From contig NZ_JAGKJI010000023.1 in assembly GCF_020329485.1 (NCBI RefSeq), positions 1 to 64,000 on the forward strand: a stretch of DNA of 64,000 bases, read 5' to 3'. This document shows, piece by piece, positions 17,382 to 25,109 of the stretch. Position 1 is the stretch's first letter. Every line of letters begins with the position of its first letter. A program made the position numbers and the translations under genes. The stretch is from Bradyrhizobium cenepequi (GTDB lineage: Bacteria > Pseudomonadota > Alphaproteobacteria > Rhizobiales > Xanthobacteraceae). The notes below the pieces were generated by a model. The model was not told the origin of the DNA and did no database searches. It saw nothing but the letters and a program-made list of their open reading frames with translations.

Positions 17382-17800
17382 TCGTCGAATAGAGGGCGCA
17401 GGGAAAGCCGGGTGCCGGTTGCACCCGTGGGCCCCGTGCAACAAAAAGCACGGGGGTAGGACCACAGGTCAACCGGAGCAACACCGGCTTTCCCTGCGCG
17501 ATGGTTTTACAGCTTACTTCGTGCTCTTCCCGGTGACCGGGCTTTCTTGCCACCGTCATCCGCGGCAGCTCTTGCTGCTCGCGAACTTAGCGCCAGCGTC
17601 GGGGCGCCAGAACCACACGACTTCGCCGTCCACGGATAGCTGCGCTCGTCAGTCGCAACACCCGCGTCCACCGCATCTCACCGCACGTTCGTGACGATCG
17701 CGAGCCGCCCCTCATTTGGATGAGACGCGCGGAGTCATAGTGCTGATTTGCCCGACGGGTTAAGCGATTTATTTTTCGCGCGAGCACTGGACGGGCCAAA
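17382..17800. other. 0.4-kb dispersed element, apparently non-coding
   Basis: It starts near CGTCGAATAGAGGGCGCAGG and ends near TTGCCCGACGGGTTAAGC. A 115-codon plus-strand ORF (17347-17694) crosses it, with low-complexity, basic composition and no ribosome site. From memory, near-identical stretches occur in many Bradyrhizobium-type genomes, where automatic annotation calls the ORF hypothetical. I treat the whole as a dispersed repeat; boundaries are approximate and copy number needs a genome search. Confidence 0.4.
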
Positions 17801-17834
17801 TCACCTTGGAATCGCTCGCGAATTTTCCTCGGCC

Positions 17835-17938
17835 GTCATTCCGAGGCGACGCGAAGCGTCGAGCCCGGAATCCATTGCGCCACTTGCGCCGGCGGCCCGA
17901 TGGATTCCGGGTTCGTCCTTCGGACGCCCCGGAATGAC
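17835..17938. repeat. family A inverted repeat
   Basis: Full-length copy (GTCATTCCGAGGCG ... CGCCCCGGAATGAC) about 30 bp from the 3' end of the acyl-CoA dehydrogenase gene. One base of the left arm differs from the 3575 copy. Confidence 0.85.
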
Positions 17939-17971
17939 GGCCGAGGTTGGGGCGCACGCAACGGCGGGAAA

Positions 17972-19246
17972 CTAACGCTTCCCTGCCCCCATATAGCCGA
18001 ACAGGAACCCGGCCACCTTGCGCTTCTGGATCTCCTCGCTGCCTTCGGTGATGCGGTAGCGGCGGTGATGGCGGTAGATGTGCTCGAACGGCTTGTGGCG
18101 CGAATAGCCCATGCCGCCGTGGACCTGCATGGCACGGTCGGCCGCCTCGCAGCACAGGCGGTTTGCCCAGTAGTTGCACATCGAGACCTTGTCGGAGAGC
18201 GTGTGCTCGACCTGCGCCTGGGTGACCTGGTCCATTTCCCACGCTGTCTTGCGGATCAGGAGCCGCAGCATCTCAGCCTGGGTGGCGAGTTCGACCAGCG
18301 GCCACTGGATCGCCTGGTTCTCGGCCAGCGCCTTGCCGAACGGCCTTCGCTCCCGCGCATAGTTGACGCTTTCATTGATGCAGTAGACGGCGGCGCCGAG
18401 CGAGCTTGCGGCTTGGCGGATGCGGTTCTCGTGCACGAAGCATTGCGCGAGCGACAGCCCGCGGCCGACCTCGCCGAACAGCGCATCCTCAGGAACAAAC
18501 ACATCCGTGAAGCTGACGCGGGGATGATCGGTCGGCATGTTGAAGGTCCACATATATTCCTCGACCTTCACGCCTTCCGATTTCGCCGGCACCAAAAAGC
18601 AGGTGATGCCGCGGGCGTCACCGTCATTGCCCGACGTGCGCGCGAACAGCGCGCAGTGGGTCGCGACATGCATGCCCGTGGTCCACATCTTCTCGCCGTT
18701 GATGAGCCAGCCCTTAACGTTGTCCCGGGTCGCTGGCTCCGCCTTGGTCTCCATATGCGTTGCGTCGGAGCCGTGGTCGGGCTCCGTAAGACCAAAGGTG
18801 ATGCGGTATTTTCCTGATATCGAGCCGTCGATCATCGCCTTCTGCGCATCGCTGCCGTAGCGGTCCAGCATGGTGACGACGGGGAAATTGCCGACGATCG
18901 AATGCTCGTTCTGCAGGTCGTTGTGCAGGCCGAGCCCCTTCGAGGCAAAATGCTCGCGGATCACGGCCATCCAGAGGTTCGAGCCGTCCTTGCCGCTATA
19001 GCGTTTCGGGATCGCAAAGCGCAGATGGCCCGCGGCGTCGGCGCGGTCCTTCGCTTTTCGCAGCAGTGCTTCCCATTCGTGCCGCGGCAGGCCGCCATTG
19101 TCGAAATCGGTGCGCGCCCATTCGCGGCGGTGGTCGAAAAAGCGGATATTGTCGTCAGCCTCCTCCAGCGGCTTGATCTCGCGTTCGATGAAGGAATCGA
19201 GTTCGGCGAGATAGGCGACGAGGTCGGCCGGCAGGTTGAAATCCAA
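17972..19246 (-). CDS. acyl-CoA dehydrogenase (conventional type)
   Basis: 424 residues with the three ACAD domains. FAD/substrate segments include FGLTEPDHGSDATH near 160 and INGEKMWTTG near 190. The C-terminal domain has QVHGGMGYSRHKPFEHIYR and the catalytic-base region RITEGSEEIQ, with the glutamate that abstracts the alpha proton. It would oxidise an acyl-CoA to the 2-enoyl-CoA and pass electrons to ETF. Start is TTG 19246, preceded at 8 nt by GGGAGA; no better ATG gives the family N-terminus. Divergent from the enoyl-CoA hydratase gene at 19467. Confidence 0.92.
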   Translation of the reverse strand: MDFNLPADLVAYLAELDSFIEREIKPLEEADDNIRFFDHRREWARTDFDNGGLPRHEWEALLRKAKDRADAAGHLRFAIPKRYSGKDGSNLWMAVIREHFASKGLGLHNDLQNEHSIVGNFPVVTMLDRYGSDAQKAMIDGSISGKYRITFGLTEPDHGSDATHMETKAEPATRDNVKGWLINGEKMWTTGMHVATHCALFARTSGNDGDARGITCFLVPAKSEGVKVEEYMWTFNMPTDHPRVSFTDVFVPEDALFGEVGRGLSLAQCFVHENRIRQAASSLGAAVYCINESVNYARERRPFGKALAENQAIQWPLVELATQAEMLRLLIRKTAWEMDQVTQAQVEHTLSDKVSMCNYWANRLCCEAADRAMQVHGGMGYSRHKPFEHIYRHHRRYRITEGSEEIQKRKVAGFLFGYMGAGKR

Positions 19247-19351
19247 GGCAGTCTCTCCCGCAAGATGTCGTTGCTTGTCGTTTTGCGTTTAGGCGCTGCG
19301 CACCTCTGCTCCCCTCGATTAAGGTGAGAAGACGGCGTCCAAGTCAAGCAA

Positions 19352-19371
19352 GCGCATCACGCCTGATGCGC
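19352..19371. promoter_or_regulatory. perfect palindrome in a divergent promoter region (candidate operator)
   Basis: GCGCATCA, CGCC, TGATGCGC: 8-bp arms with a 4-base spacer, within the 220-bp gap between the divergent acyl-CoA dehydrogenase and enoyl-CoA hydratase genes. Size and symmetry suit a TetR- or GntR-type regulator site. No regulator gene is adjacent, so this is inference. Confidence 0.4.
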
Positions 19372-19466
19372 GCAGAGGTGTTGCGTAATTGGGTAGCGTC
19401 AGGGCGCCGGCGCGCGCTAGTATTGCGACCAATATTCTTCGCCACAGAAAATCAGCGGGAGCGAGC

Positions 19467-20246
19467 ATGGATCTGAAATTCTCGAAGGTGGAACGCAAGG
19501 GCCCGATCACCATCGTGACGCTGTCGCGTCCCGAAGTGTACAACGCGCTGCATATCGACGCGCATTTCGAGCTCAACAAGGTGTTCGATGATTTCTCCGC
19601 CGATCCCGAACAGTGGGTCGCGATTGTCACCGGCGCCGGCGACAAGGCGTTCTGCGCTGGCAACGACCTGAAATGGCAGGCGGCTGGCGGCAAGCGCGGC
19701 TGGGACAAGGGCGGTTTCGGCGGGCTGACCTCGCGCTTCGACTGCGACAAGCCGATCATCGCCGCGGTCAACGGCGTGGCGATGGGCGGCGGCTTTGAGA
19801 TCGCACTCGCCTGCGACCTCATCATCGCCGCCGAGAATGCGACCTTCGCGCTGCCGGAACCACGCGTGGGGCTCGCCGCGCTTGCCGGCGGGCTGCACCG
19901 TTTGCCGCGGCAGATCGGGCTGAAGCGCGCCATGGGCATGATCCTCACCGCGCGTCACGTCAGCGCGAAGGAAGGCCTTGAGCTCGGCTTCGTCAACGAG
20001 GTGGTGCCGCAGGGCGAAGCGCTGGCCGCGGCGGTGCGCTGGGCCGAGACCATCTGCAAGAACTCGCCGATGTCGATCCGCGCCTCCAAGCAGACCATCG
20101 AGCGAGGGCTGGCGGTATCGCTGGAGCAGGCGATCAACGAGCAGCGCGAATATCCGGCGGTGAAGGCGATGGCGGCGTCGCAGGATTACATCGAGGGCCC
20201 GAAGGCATTTGCGGAGAAGCGCCCGCCGAAATGGGTAGGGCGATAG
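19467..20246 (+). CDS. enoyl-CoA hydratase
   Basis: 259 residues with an intact crotonase active site: FCAGNDLKW oxyanion segment near 65, then GVAMGGGFEIALACD with the first catalytic glutamate and FALPEPRVGLAALAGG with the second. Both acid/base glutamates being present supports hydration of 2-enoyl-CoA to 3-hydroxyacyl-CoA, unlike the other two crotonases in this window. ATG 19467 follows GGGAG; the reading frame is open to 19389 without another ribosome site. Divergent from the acyl-CoA dehydrogenase, whose product it would use. Confidence 0.9.
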   Translation: MDLKFSKVERKGPITIVTLSRPEVYNALHIDAHFELNKVFDDFSADPEQWVAIVTGAGDKAFCAGNDLKWQAAGGKRGWDKGGFGGLTSRFDCDKPIIAAVNGVAMGGGFEIALACDLIIAAENATFALPEPRVGLAALAGGLHRLPRQIGLKRAMGMILTARHVSAKEGLELGFVNEVVPQGEALAAAVRWAETICKNSPMSIRASKQTIERGLAVSLEQAINEQREYPAVKAMAASQDYIEGPKAFAEKRPPKWVGR

Positions 20247-20257
20247 GTGGTTTCTCC

Positions 20258-20375
20258 GTCATTGCGAGCCACCGGGTCGGCGCGCAGCGCCGCCCGATGA
20301 CAGGCTCCGCGAAGCAATCCATTTCTCCACTTGCGGAGGCGTGGATTGCTTCGTCGCTTCGCTCCTCGCAATGAC
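20258..20375. repeat. family B inverted repeat (GTCATTGCGAG ... CTCGCAATGAC)
   Basis: 118 bp with perfect terminal arms and an inner GAAGCAATCCA/TGGATTGCTTC pair. It starts 11 nt after the hydratase stop. Other copies are 42200-42279 (short) and 53487-53604 (long). The loop contains GCCACCGGGTCGGCGCGCAGCGCC, shared in reverse with 53487-53604. Confidence 0.9.
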
Positions 20376-20394
20376 AATCATGCTTGACGTTGTT

Positions 20395-20475
20395 GTAGGA
20401 TGGGTAGAGCGAAGCGAAACCCATCACGCGTCCTCATGCGTGATGATGGGTTTCGCTTCGCTCTACCCATCCTAC
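20395..20475. repeat. family D inverted repeat carrying a stop codon
   Basis: GTAGGATGGGTAGAGCGAAG ... CTTCGCTCTACCCATCCTAC, perfect long arms. The right end overlaps the last codon of the minus-strand DUF6285 gene: its TAG at 20474-20472 is the first triplet of the TAGGATGGG arm. Confidence 0.9.
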
Positions 20476-20849
20476 GATTTCTGGCCCAGCTCGCGCTTGT
20501 AGGACGCATAGTTCGGCTGGTCGACCGCGAGCTTGTCCATCGTGGTCCGCCAGAGATGATCGGCCAGTCCCGGCGTCTGCAGATCGACTTCGCCTTTGGC
20601 AATCTTCTCCGAAAGCATGCGGTTCAGTTCGATCAGCGAACCGTCGATACCGAGCAACTGCTTCAGCCGCGCCGCCTCCGCGGCATCGGCTGCATGCGCC
20701 AGTGCAAGCTGCCGCGTCACCAGATCGAGCGCGTTGATGCCAACGCGGAGCTTGAAGGCGTTGTGGCCCTTGATCGCAGGCGCGATCTCGCTCCGCAGGA
20801 AATCCGCAACGGCCTTGATCAGCTCGTTAGGTGTCGGTTCGTCCTGCAT
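20472..20849 (-). CDS. DUF6285 small protein, LvaB-like partner of the APH-type kinase
   Basis: 125 residues, mostly predicted helix, with no enzyme motif. I place it in DUF6285, whose genes sit next to APH-family kinases in acyl-CoA clusters. In Pseudomonas putida levulinate catabolism the small protein LvaB assists the APH-type kinase LvaA; from memory LvaB belongs to the same family, which needs checking. ATG 20849 follows the kinase stop by one base, so the two are coupled. The stop codon is supplied by the family D repeat; the native C-terminus may have been altered. An upstream in-frame start at 20906 lies inside the kinase gene and is rejected. Confidence 0.7.
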   Translation of the reverse strand: MQDEPTPNELIKAVADFLRSEIAPAIKGHNAFKLRVGINALDLVTRQLALAHAADAAEAARLKQLLGIDGSLIELNRMLSEKIAKGEVDLQTPGLADHLWRTTMDKLAVDQPNYASYKRELGQKS

Positions 20850-20850
20850 C

Positions 20851-21837
20851 TCAATGCCCTCGCGGTGCCAATAGCCTGAGCAGATCGATCTCGGTCTCCG
20901 ACGCACGGCGGCCGATCATCGCACGCTCCATCGAATGGTCGGGGCCACTCCGGAAGCGCTGCATCATGCCGCAGCACATCACGCCCCAGCGCAGCGTGCC
21001 CATCACTTCCCAGAACATCACCCTGACAGGATCGACCTTGCGGCCGGCCTCCTCATAGCCTGCGAACAGGTCCTCGCGCGAGCCGAAGCCGCCGACTGGC
21101 TTGTCGATCTCGCCGAAGCGCCAGGAGTTGACGCAGATCCAGCCGAGATCCTCCATCGGATCGCCGAAATGTGCGAGCTCCCAGTCCAGCACCGCGCGCA
21201 CGCCGTCGGGACCAATGATGAGGTTGCCATGGCGGAAATCGCCATGCACCAGCGTCACCTCGGCCGATGGACCGGGATCGTGGTCGCGCAGCCAGCGCAG
21301 CGCCAGCTCGAACACGGGACGCGGCCAGTCGAAACCGCGATATTCGCGCTCGAGGTCGCCGATCTCCTTGCTCGCCGTCATCTGCCGCAGCTTCGGCAAT
21401 TTGGCCGCCGGCAAGCCGTGGATGCCGGCTGCGACACAGCCGAGCTGGCGCGCCAGCAGCGGCCGCGCTTTGGCAAACTGCTCGTCGCGCAGGATTTTCC
21501 GCGCGATGGTTTCGCCTTCGATGCGCGCCATGATGAAGCCGGTGCCGAGCCCCTCCTCCGGCTTCAGCACATGCAACACGCGCGGCGACGGCAGGCCGGC
21601 GTCATGGGCAAGCTGCATCAAGCTCGCCTCGGCATCGAGCCCGGCCGCGCGCGAGGGTGCTGCGCCATAGCCCGGCGGCGCGCGGCGCAAGATCGCGCCG
21701 ACATTGCCGTCCGGATGCACGATGTCGAAGCTCCAGCTCTCCTGGCTGGCGCCGCCGGAGAGTTTGGCGGCGCCGGTGATGCCGGTCGCGCCCGGATGGA
21801 ACGACGCGACGCAGCGCGCGAGCTCGGCCTCGATCAT
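20851..21837 (-). CDS. APH-family kinase, probable hydroxyacyl-CoA kinase (LvaA / ACAD10-11 kinase-like)
   Basis: 328 residues of the aminoglycoside phosphotransferase fold. A glycine loop LSGGASQESW stands at 27-36; the catalytic loop LVHGDFRHGNL has Asp200 and Asn205; the metal aspartate is Asp218 in AVLDWELAHFGDP. The same domain is fused to the dehydrogenase in human ACAD10 and ACAD11 and stands alone as LvaA, where it phosphorylates the 4-hydroxyl of 4-hydroxyacyl-CoA. Start ATG 21837 overlaps the upstream crotonase stop in an ATGA. Genes on both sides and the ACAD at 23826 fit this role better than antibiotic modification. Confidence 0.82.
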   Translation of the reverse strand: MIEAELARCVASFHPGATGITGAAKLSGGASQESWSFDIVHPDGNVGAILRRAPPGYGAAPSRAAGLDAEASLMQLAHDAGLPSPRVLHVLKPEEGLGTGFIMARIEGETIARKILRDEQFAKARPLLARQLGCVAAGIHGLPAAKLPKLRQMTASKEIGDLEREYRGFDWPRPVFELALRWLRDHDPGPSAEVTLVHGDFRHGNLIIGPDGVRAVLDWELAHFGDPMEDLGWICVNSWRFGEIDKPVGGFGSREDLFAGYEEAGRKVDPVRVMFWEVMGTLRWGVMCCGMMQRFRSGPDHSMERAMIGRRASETEIDLLRLLAPRGH

Positions 21838-22625
21838 TTGCCCTTGAACTTCGCCGGCCGCTTCTCGAGGAACGCGGTGACGCCTTCCTTGAAATCCTCG
21901 GTGGTGCCGGCCAGGCGCTGGGACTGATATTCGAGATCGAGCTGATCCTCGAACGAATTCTCCGGGCTGTCCCAATAGAGCTTGCGGATCAGCGACAGCG
22001 CAACGGTCGGGCCGTTGGCGAGCTCATGCGCGAGCTTCATCGCCTCTTCCATCAGCACGCCGTCGTCATAGAGGCGGTTGATAAGGCCCCATTCCAGCGC
22101 CTTCTCGGCCGGCAGCCGCTCGCCCATCAGCGACAATTCGATTGCACGCGCCTTGCCGACAAGCCGCGGCAACAGCCATGTCGAGCCGCAATCCGGCACC
22201 AGGCCGATGCGGCGGAACGCCTGCAGGAAATAGGCCGAGCGCGCGCACAGGATCATGTCGCCCATCAGCGCGAAGCTCATGCCGGCGCCCGCCGCCGGAC
22301 CATTGACCGCCGTGACGATCGGGCAATGCAGGTTGCGCAGCCGCCGCAGGAATGGATGGAACGCGGTCTCCAGCGCCGCGCCCGCGTTACGCCTGCCGGG
22401 CGTCTGGTTGTTGCGCCCCTGCAGATTGGCGCCGGTGCAGAAGGCGCGGCCGGCGCCGGTGATGACGAGGCAGCGCACCTCGTCCCGCTTGTCCTCGATC
22501 GCATCGAGCGCCTCGGCCAGGCCGCCGAGCATGTCGATCGACACCGCGTTCATGACCTCCTGATGGTCGAGCTTGAGGACCGCGACCGGTCCATCGAAAT
22601 CGAGCGTGACGTGCTTGAATTGCAT
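21834..22625 (-). CDS. PaaG-like enoyl-CoA isomerase (crotonase fold)
   Basis: 263 residues. It resembles E. coli PaaG over most of its length: AAGAGMSFALMGD, then IGLVPDCGSTWLLPRLVG with catalytic Asp145, EWGLI, and LDLEYQSQRLAG near the C-terminus. Both hydratase glutamates are absent (Met/Ser and Arg at those positions), so it should act as a delta3,delta2-enoyl-CoA or 1,2-epoxyphenylacetyl-CoA isomerase, not a hydratase. It is the first gene of the crotonase-kinase-DUF6285 unit, so a double-bond isomerase for that pathway is plausible; it could instead serve the phenylacetate genes at the far end of the window. GAGGAAACA precedes ATG 22625. Confidence 0.82.
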   Translation of the reverse strand: MQFKHVTLDFDGPVAVLKLDHQEVMNAVSIDMLGGLAEALDAIEDKRDEVRCLVITGAGRAFCTGANLQGRNNQTPGRRNAGAALETAFHPFLRRLRNLHCPIVTAVNGPAAGAGMSFALMGDMILCARSAYFLQAFRRIGLVPDCGSTWLLPRLVGKARAIELSLMGERLPAEKALEWGLINRLYDDGVLMEEAMKLAHELANGPTVALSLIRKLYWDSPENSFEDQLDLEYQSQRLAGTTEDFKEGVTAFLEKRPAKFKGK

Positions 22626-22714
22626 TGTTTCCTCGCGAGTTGCACCCGCGCCATGGATAGCGCGGTAGGTCAAATCTGTTGCTCCGACCCATATTTGATT
22701 TTTGAGGCGGGCTT

Positions 22715-22727
22715 GTCCATGGTGGAC
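22715..22727. promoter_or_regulatory. palindrome GTCCA-TGG-TGGAC in the divergent promoter of the kinase/ACAD block
   Basis: 5-bp arms around a 3-base centre, roughly mid-way in the 188-bp gap between the minus-strand isomerase-kinase unit and the plus-strand SDR-ACAD unit. Candidate operator; short enough to arise by chance. Confidence 0.3.
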
Positions 22728-22748
22728 CAGAACACCTCGCTTTCGGAT

Positions 22749-22763
22749 GCACGATTAACGTGC
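22749..22763. promoter_or_regulatory. palindrome GCACG-ATTAA-CGTGC in the same divergent promoter
   Basis: Perfect 5-bp arms with an AT-rich 5-base centre, 51 bp before the SDR start. Better placed and more symmetric than the 22715 site; suits a dimeric regulator controlling both units. No regulator gene is adjacent. Confidence 0.4.
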
Positions 22764-22813
22764 GTCAGGCAAAATGGAAACACCCCCAGGGAAATACGCC
22801 AAGGAAAAATACC

Positions 22814-23593
22814 ATGAGCATCTTCGACCTCTCGGGCCGCGTCGCGGTCATCACCGGTGGCAATGGCGGGATCGGGCTTGGCATTGCGCAGGCGCTGAAT
22901 GCCGCCGGCTGCGATGTCTCGATCTGGGGCCGCAACGCCGACAAGAACAAGGCGGCAGCGGCGACGATGGCGGCGGGTCCAGGCAAGGTCGACACCCGCA
23001 TCTGCGACGTCAGCAGCGTCGCCTCCGTGCAGGACGCGATGAAGGCGACGCTCGACACGTTCGGCCGCGTCGACGGCTGCTTCGCCAATGCCGGGATCGG
23101 CGGCGGTGGACGGCGCGCCTTCATCGACCGTACCGAGGAGGAATGGCGAACCATGTTCGCGACCAATCTCGACGGCGTTTTCCACGTGTTCCAGGCCGCC
23201 GCCCGCCACATGACCGAGCGCGCCGAGGCCGGCGACGCCTTCGGCCGGCTCGTTGCCACCTCGAGCCTGGCGTCGCTGTTCGGCACTGCTCGCAACGAGC
23301 ACTATGCCGGCACCAAGGCCGCGATCAACGCGCTAATCCGCGCGCTCGGCGTCGAGCTCGCACGCCATGGCGTCACCGCGAATGCGATCCTCCCCGGCTG
23401 GATCAAGAGCGAGATGACGGCGGGCATCATGGCGAATGAGAAATTCGTCGCCAACGTGATGCCGCGCATTCCCGTGCGCCGCTTCGGCGAGCCTTCCGAT
23501 TTCGGCGGCATCGCGGTCTATTTGATGAGCAATGCGTCGTCGTACCACACGGCGGATTGCTTCGTGATCGATGGCGGCTACACCGCGTTCTGA
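22814..23593 (+). CDS. SDR family oxidoreductase, candidate oxo/hydroxyacyl-CoA reductase (LvaD-like role)
   Basis: 259 residues with a standard SDR active site: ITGGNGGIG nucleotide loop, FANAG, serines in ATSSLASLF, and Tyr-x3-Lys in YAGTK; the C-terminus ends in the usual VIDGGY. AAGGA precedes ATG 22814. It is followed by the ACAD10/11-type gene on the same strand and divergent from the kinase. In levulinate catabolism LvaD reduces the 4-oxo group of levulinyl-CoA to 4-hydroxyvaleryl-CoA; this gene holds that position, but its sequence alone does not set the substrate. Confidence 0.82.
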   Translation: MSIFDLSGRVAVITGGNGGIGLGIAQALNAAGCDVSIWGRNADKNKAAAATMAAGPGKVDTRICDVSSVASVQDAMKATLDTFGRVDGCFANAGIGGGGRRAFIDRTEEEWRTMFATNLDGVFHVFQAAARHMTERAEAGDAFGRLVATSSLASLFGTARNEHYAGTKAAINALIRALGVELARHGVTANAILPGWIKSEMTAGIMANEKFVANVMPRIPVRRFGEPSDFGGIAVYLMSNASSYHTADCFVIDGGYTAF

Positions 23594-23611
23594 GGCAACG
23601 TCGGTGGTGCA

Positions 23612-23667
23612 TAGGGTGGGCAAAGCGCAGTAAGAAAGGTGGGCACGCTTCGCTTTGCCCACCCTAC
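23612..23667. repeat. family D variant (TAGGGTGGGCAAAGCG ... CGCTTTGCCCACCCTA)
   Basis: A 56-bp hairpin with GTGGGCAAAGCG arms in place of GATGGGTAGAGCG. It stands between the SDR and the acyl-CoA dehydrogenase, 18 nt after the SDR stop. A fragment of the same type occurs at about 51285-51308 (GTAGGGTGGGAAAAGCGAAG). Confidence 0.8.
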
Positions 23668-23825
23668 GGCAGCAGTACAGCGTTTTAAACATCGTTCGAA
23701 TTCCGTGATGCGGCACTCGTATCTGCGCAGCGTCGGCGCAGGCACCCATGAAAAAAGCGCGCTCGCACTTTCAAGCCGCCGCGTCTATTGTTGGCCGCAA
23801 CGATCTCAGCGATGGGAGGAATAAA

Positions 23826-25100
23826 ATGAAACACGCCTACATACCCCGGACCACCAACTACACACTCAATCCGGGTGACGATCTCAACGATCTCCGCATG
23901 TCGGATCAGGTCCTCCCGCTTTATGAGCATGTGAAGAAGTTCATCCGCGAAACCGTCGACCCGATGTCGGTCGAATTCTATCGGCACGGCGAGAACAAGA
24001 AGGACCGCTGGAGCTTCACCGACGGCCAGATCGAGGTTCTGGAGAAAGCCAAGAAGAAGGCCAAAGAAGAAGGGCTGTGGAATTTCTTCCTGCCCGATGC
24101 CGAGACCGGCGAAGGCCTGAACAATCTCGACTACGCCTATATCGCGGCCGAGCTCGGCAAGAGCCCGCTGGCGTCCGAGACCATGAACTGCTCGGCGCCC
24201 GACACCGGCAACATGGAGGTGCTGGAGCGTGTGGGCACCAAGGAGCAGAAGGAGAAGTGGCTGAAGCCGCTTCTGAACGGCGAGATCCGTTCGGCCTACG
24301 CCATGACCGAGCCCAACGTCGCCTCCTCGGACGCCAAGAACATCTCCACCACGGCAAAACTCGTCGGCGACGAGTGGGTCATCAACGGCGAAAAATATTA
24401 CATCTCCGGCCTCGGCGATCCCCGCTGCAAGATCATGATCGTGATGGTGAAGACCAATCCCGATGCGCCGCCGAGCAAACAGCAGTCGCAGATCCTGGTG
24501 CCGAAGGACACGCCCGGCGTCGAGATCCTCGGCCCCATGCATGTGTTCGGGCAGGATCATGCGCCGCGTGGCCACATGCATTTGCGCTTCAACAATGTCC
24601 GGGTGCCGAAGGACAACATGCTGCTCGGCGAGGGCCGCGGCTTTGAAATCTCCCAGGTTCGTCTGGGGCCGGGCCGCATCCACCATTGCATGCGCACGAT
24701 CGGCAAGGCCGAGAAGGCGCTCGATATGATGGTGCAGCGCGGCCTCACCCGCGAAGCCTTTGGCAAGAAGATCGCCCATCTCGGCGGCAATCTGCAGATC
24801 ATCGCGCAGGCGCGCTGCGAGATCGAGGCGATGCGGCTGATGGTGTTGAAGGCGGCGAAGGCGATGGACGTGCTCGGCAACAAGGAAGCGCGCGTCTGGG
24901 TCTCCATGGTCAAGGCCATGATCCCCGAGCGCGCCTGCAAGATCATCGACCAGGCGATCCAGATGCACGGCGCCACCGGCATCTCGCAATGGACGCCGCT
25001 GGCCGAGATGTACCAGGACGTCCGCCACCTCCGCTTCGCCGACGGTCCGGATGAGGTACACTGGATGGTGGTCGGCCGGCATGAACTGAGCATGCCGTAA
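23826..25100 (+). CDS. ACAD10/11-type acyl-CoA dehydrogenase (LvaC-like)
   Basis: 424 residues. ACAD layout is clear: AYAMTEPNVASSDAKN near 155, VINGEKYYISG near 185, FGKKIAHLGGNLQ and QMHGATGISQWTPLAEMYQ. At the catalytic-base region the usual glutamate motif is replaced by FADGPDEVHW, with Asp406, exactly the form in human ACAD10/11 (LADGPDEVH). Those enzymes and LvaC process 4-phosphoacyl-CoA by phosphate loss, not simple dehydrogenation. The kinase that would make such a substrate is 2 kb away on the other strand. GGGAGGA at 23814-23820 supports ATG 23826. Confidence 0.88.
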   Translation: MKHAYIPRTTNYTLNPGDDLNDLRMSDQVLPLYEHVKKFIRETVDPMSVEFYRHGENKKDRWSFTDGQIEVLEKAKKKAKEEGLWNFFLPDAETGEGLNNLDYAYIAAELGKSPLASETMNCSAPDTGNMEVLERVGTKEQKEKWLKPLLNGEIRSAYAMTEPNVASSDAKNISTTAKLVGDEWVINGEKYYISGLGDPRCKIMIVMVKTNPDAPPSKQQSQILVPKDTPGVEILGPMHVFGQDHAPRGHMHLRFNNVRVPKDNMLLGEGRGFEISQVRLGPGRIHHCMRTIGKAEKALDMMVQRGLTREAFGKKIAHLGGNLQIIAQARCEIEAMRLMVLKAAKAMDVLGNKEARVWVSMVKAMIPERACKIIDQAIQMHGATGISQWTPLAEMYQDVRHLRFADGPDEVHWMVVGRHELSMP

Positions 25101-25109
25101 CGCTCACCT

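Larger units (their letters stand above)
17003..17971. other. 969-bp non-coding stretch made of dispersed repeats
   Basis: I see no convincing gene here. It contains, in order, a family E repeat (17024-17156), a family D repeat with a partial duplication (17194-17305), a 0.4-kb element (about 17382-17800) and a family A repeat (17835-17938). It looks like an accumulation site for repeats between two acyl-CoA gene groups. Confidence 0.7.

Noticed and set aside
17347..17694. 115-codon ORF in the repeat-rich gap as a gene
   Set aside because: No ribosome site, low-complexity basic product, lies across a probable dispersed repeat.
20851..21837. APH-family protein as an aminoglycoside resistance gene
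   Set aside because: Coupled to acyl-CoA genes and a DUF6285 partner; a metabolite kinase role fits much better.
23685..25082. 465-codon minus-strand frame opposite the ACAD10/11-type gene
   Set aside because: Shadow frame; composition low in lysine and rich in histidine, glycine and arginine; coding evidence on plus is decisive.
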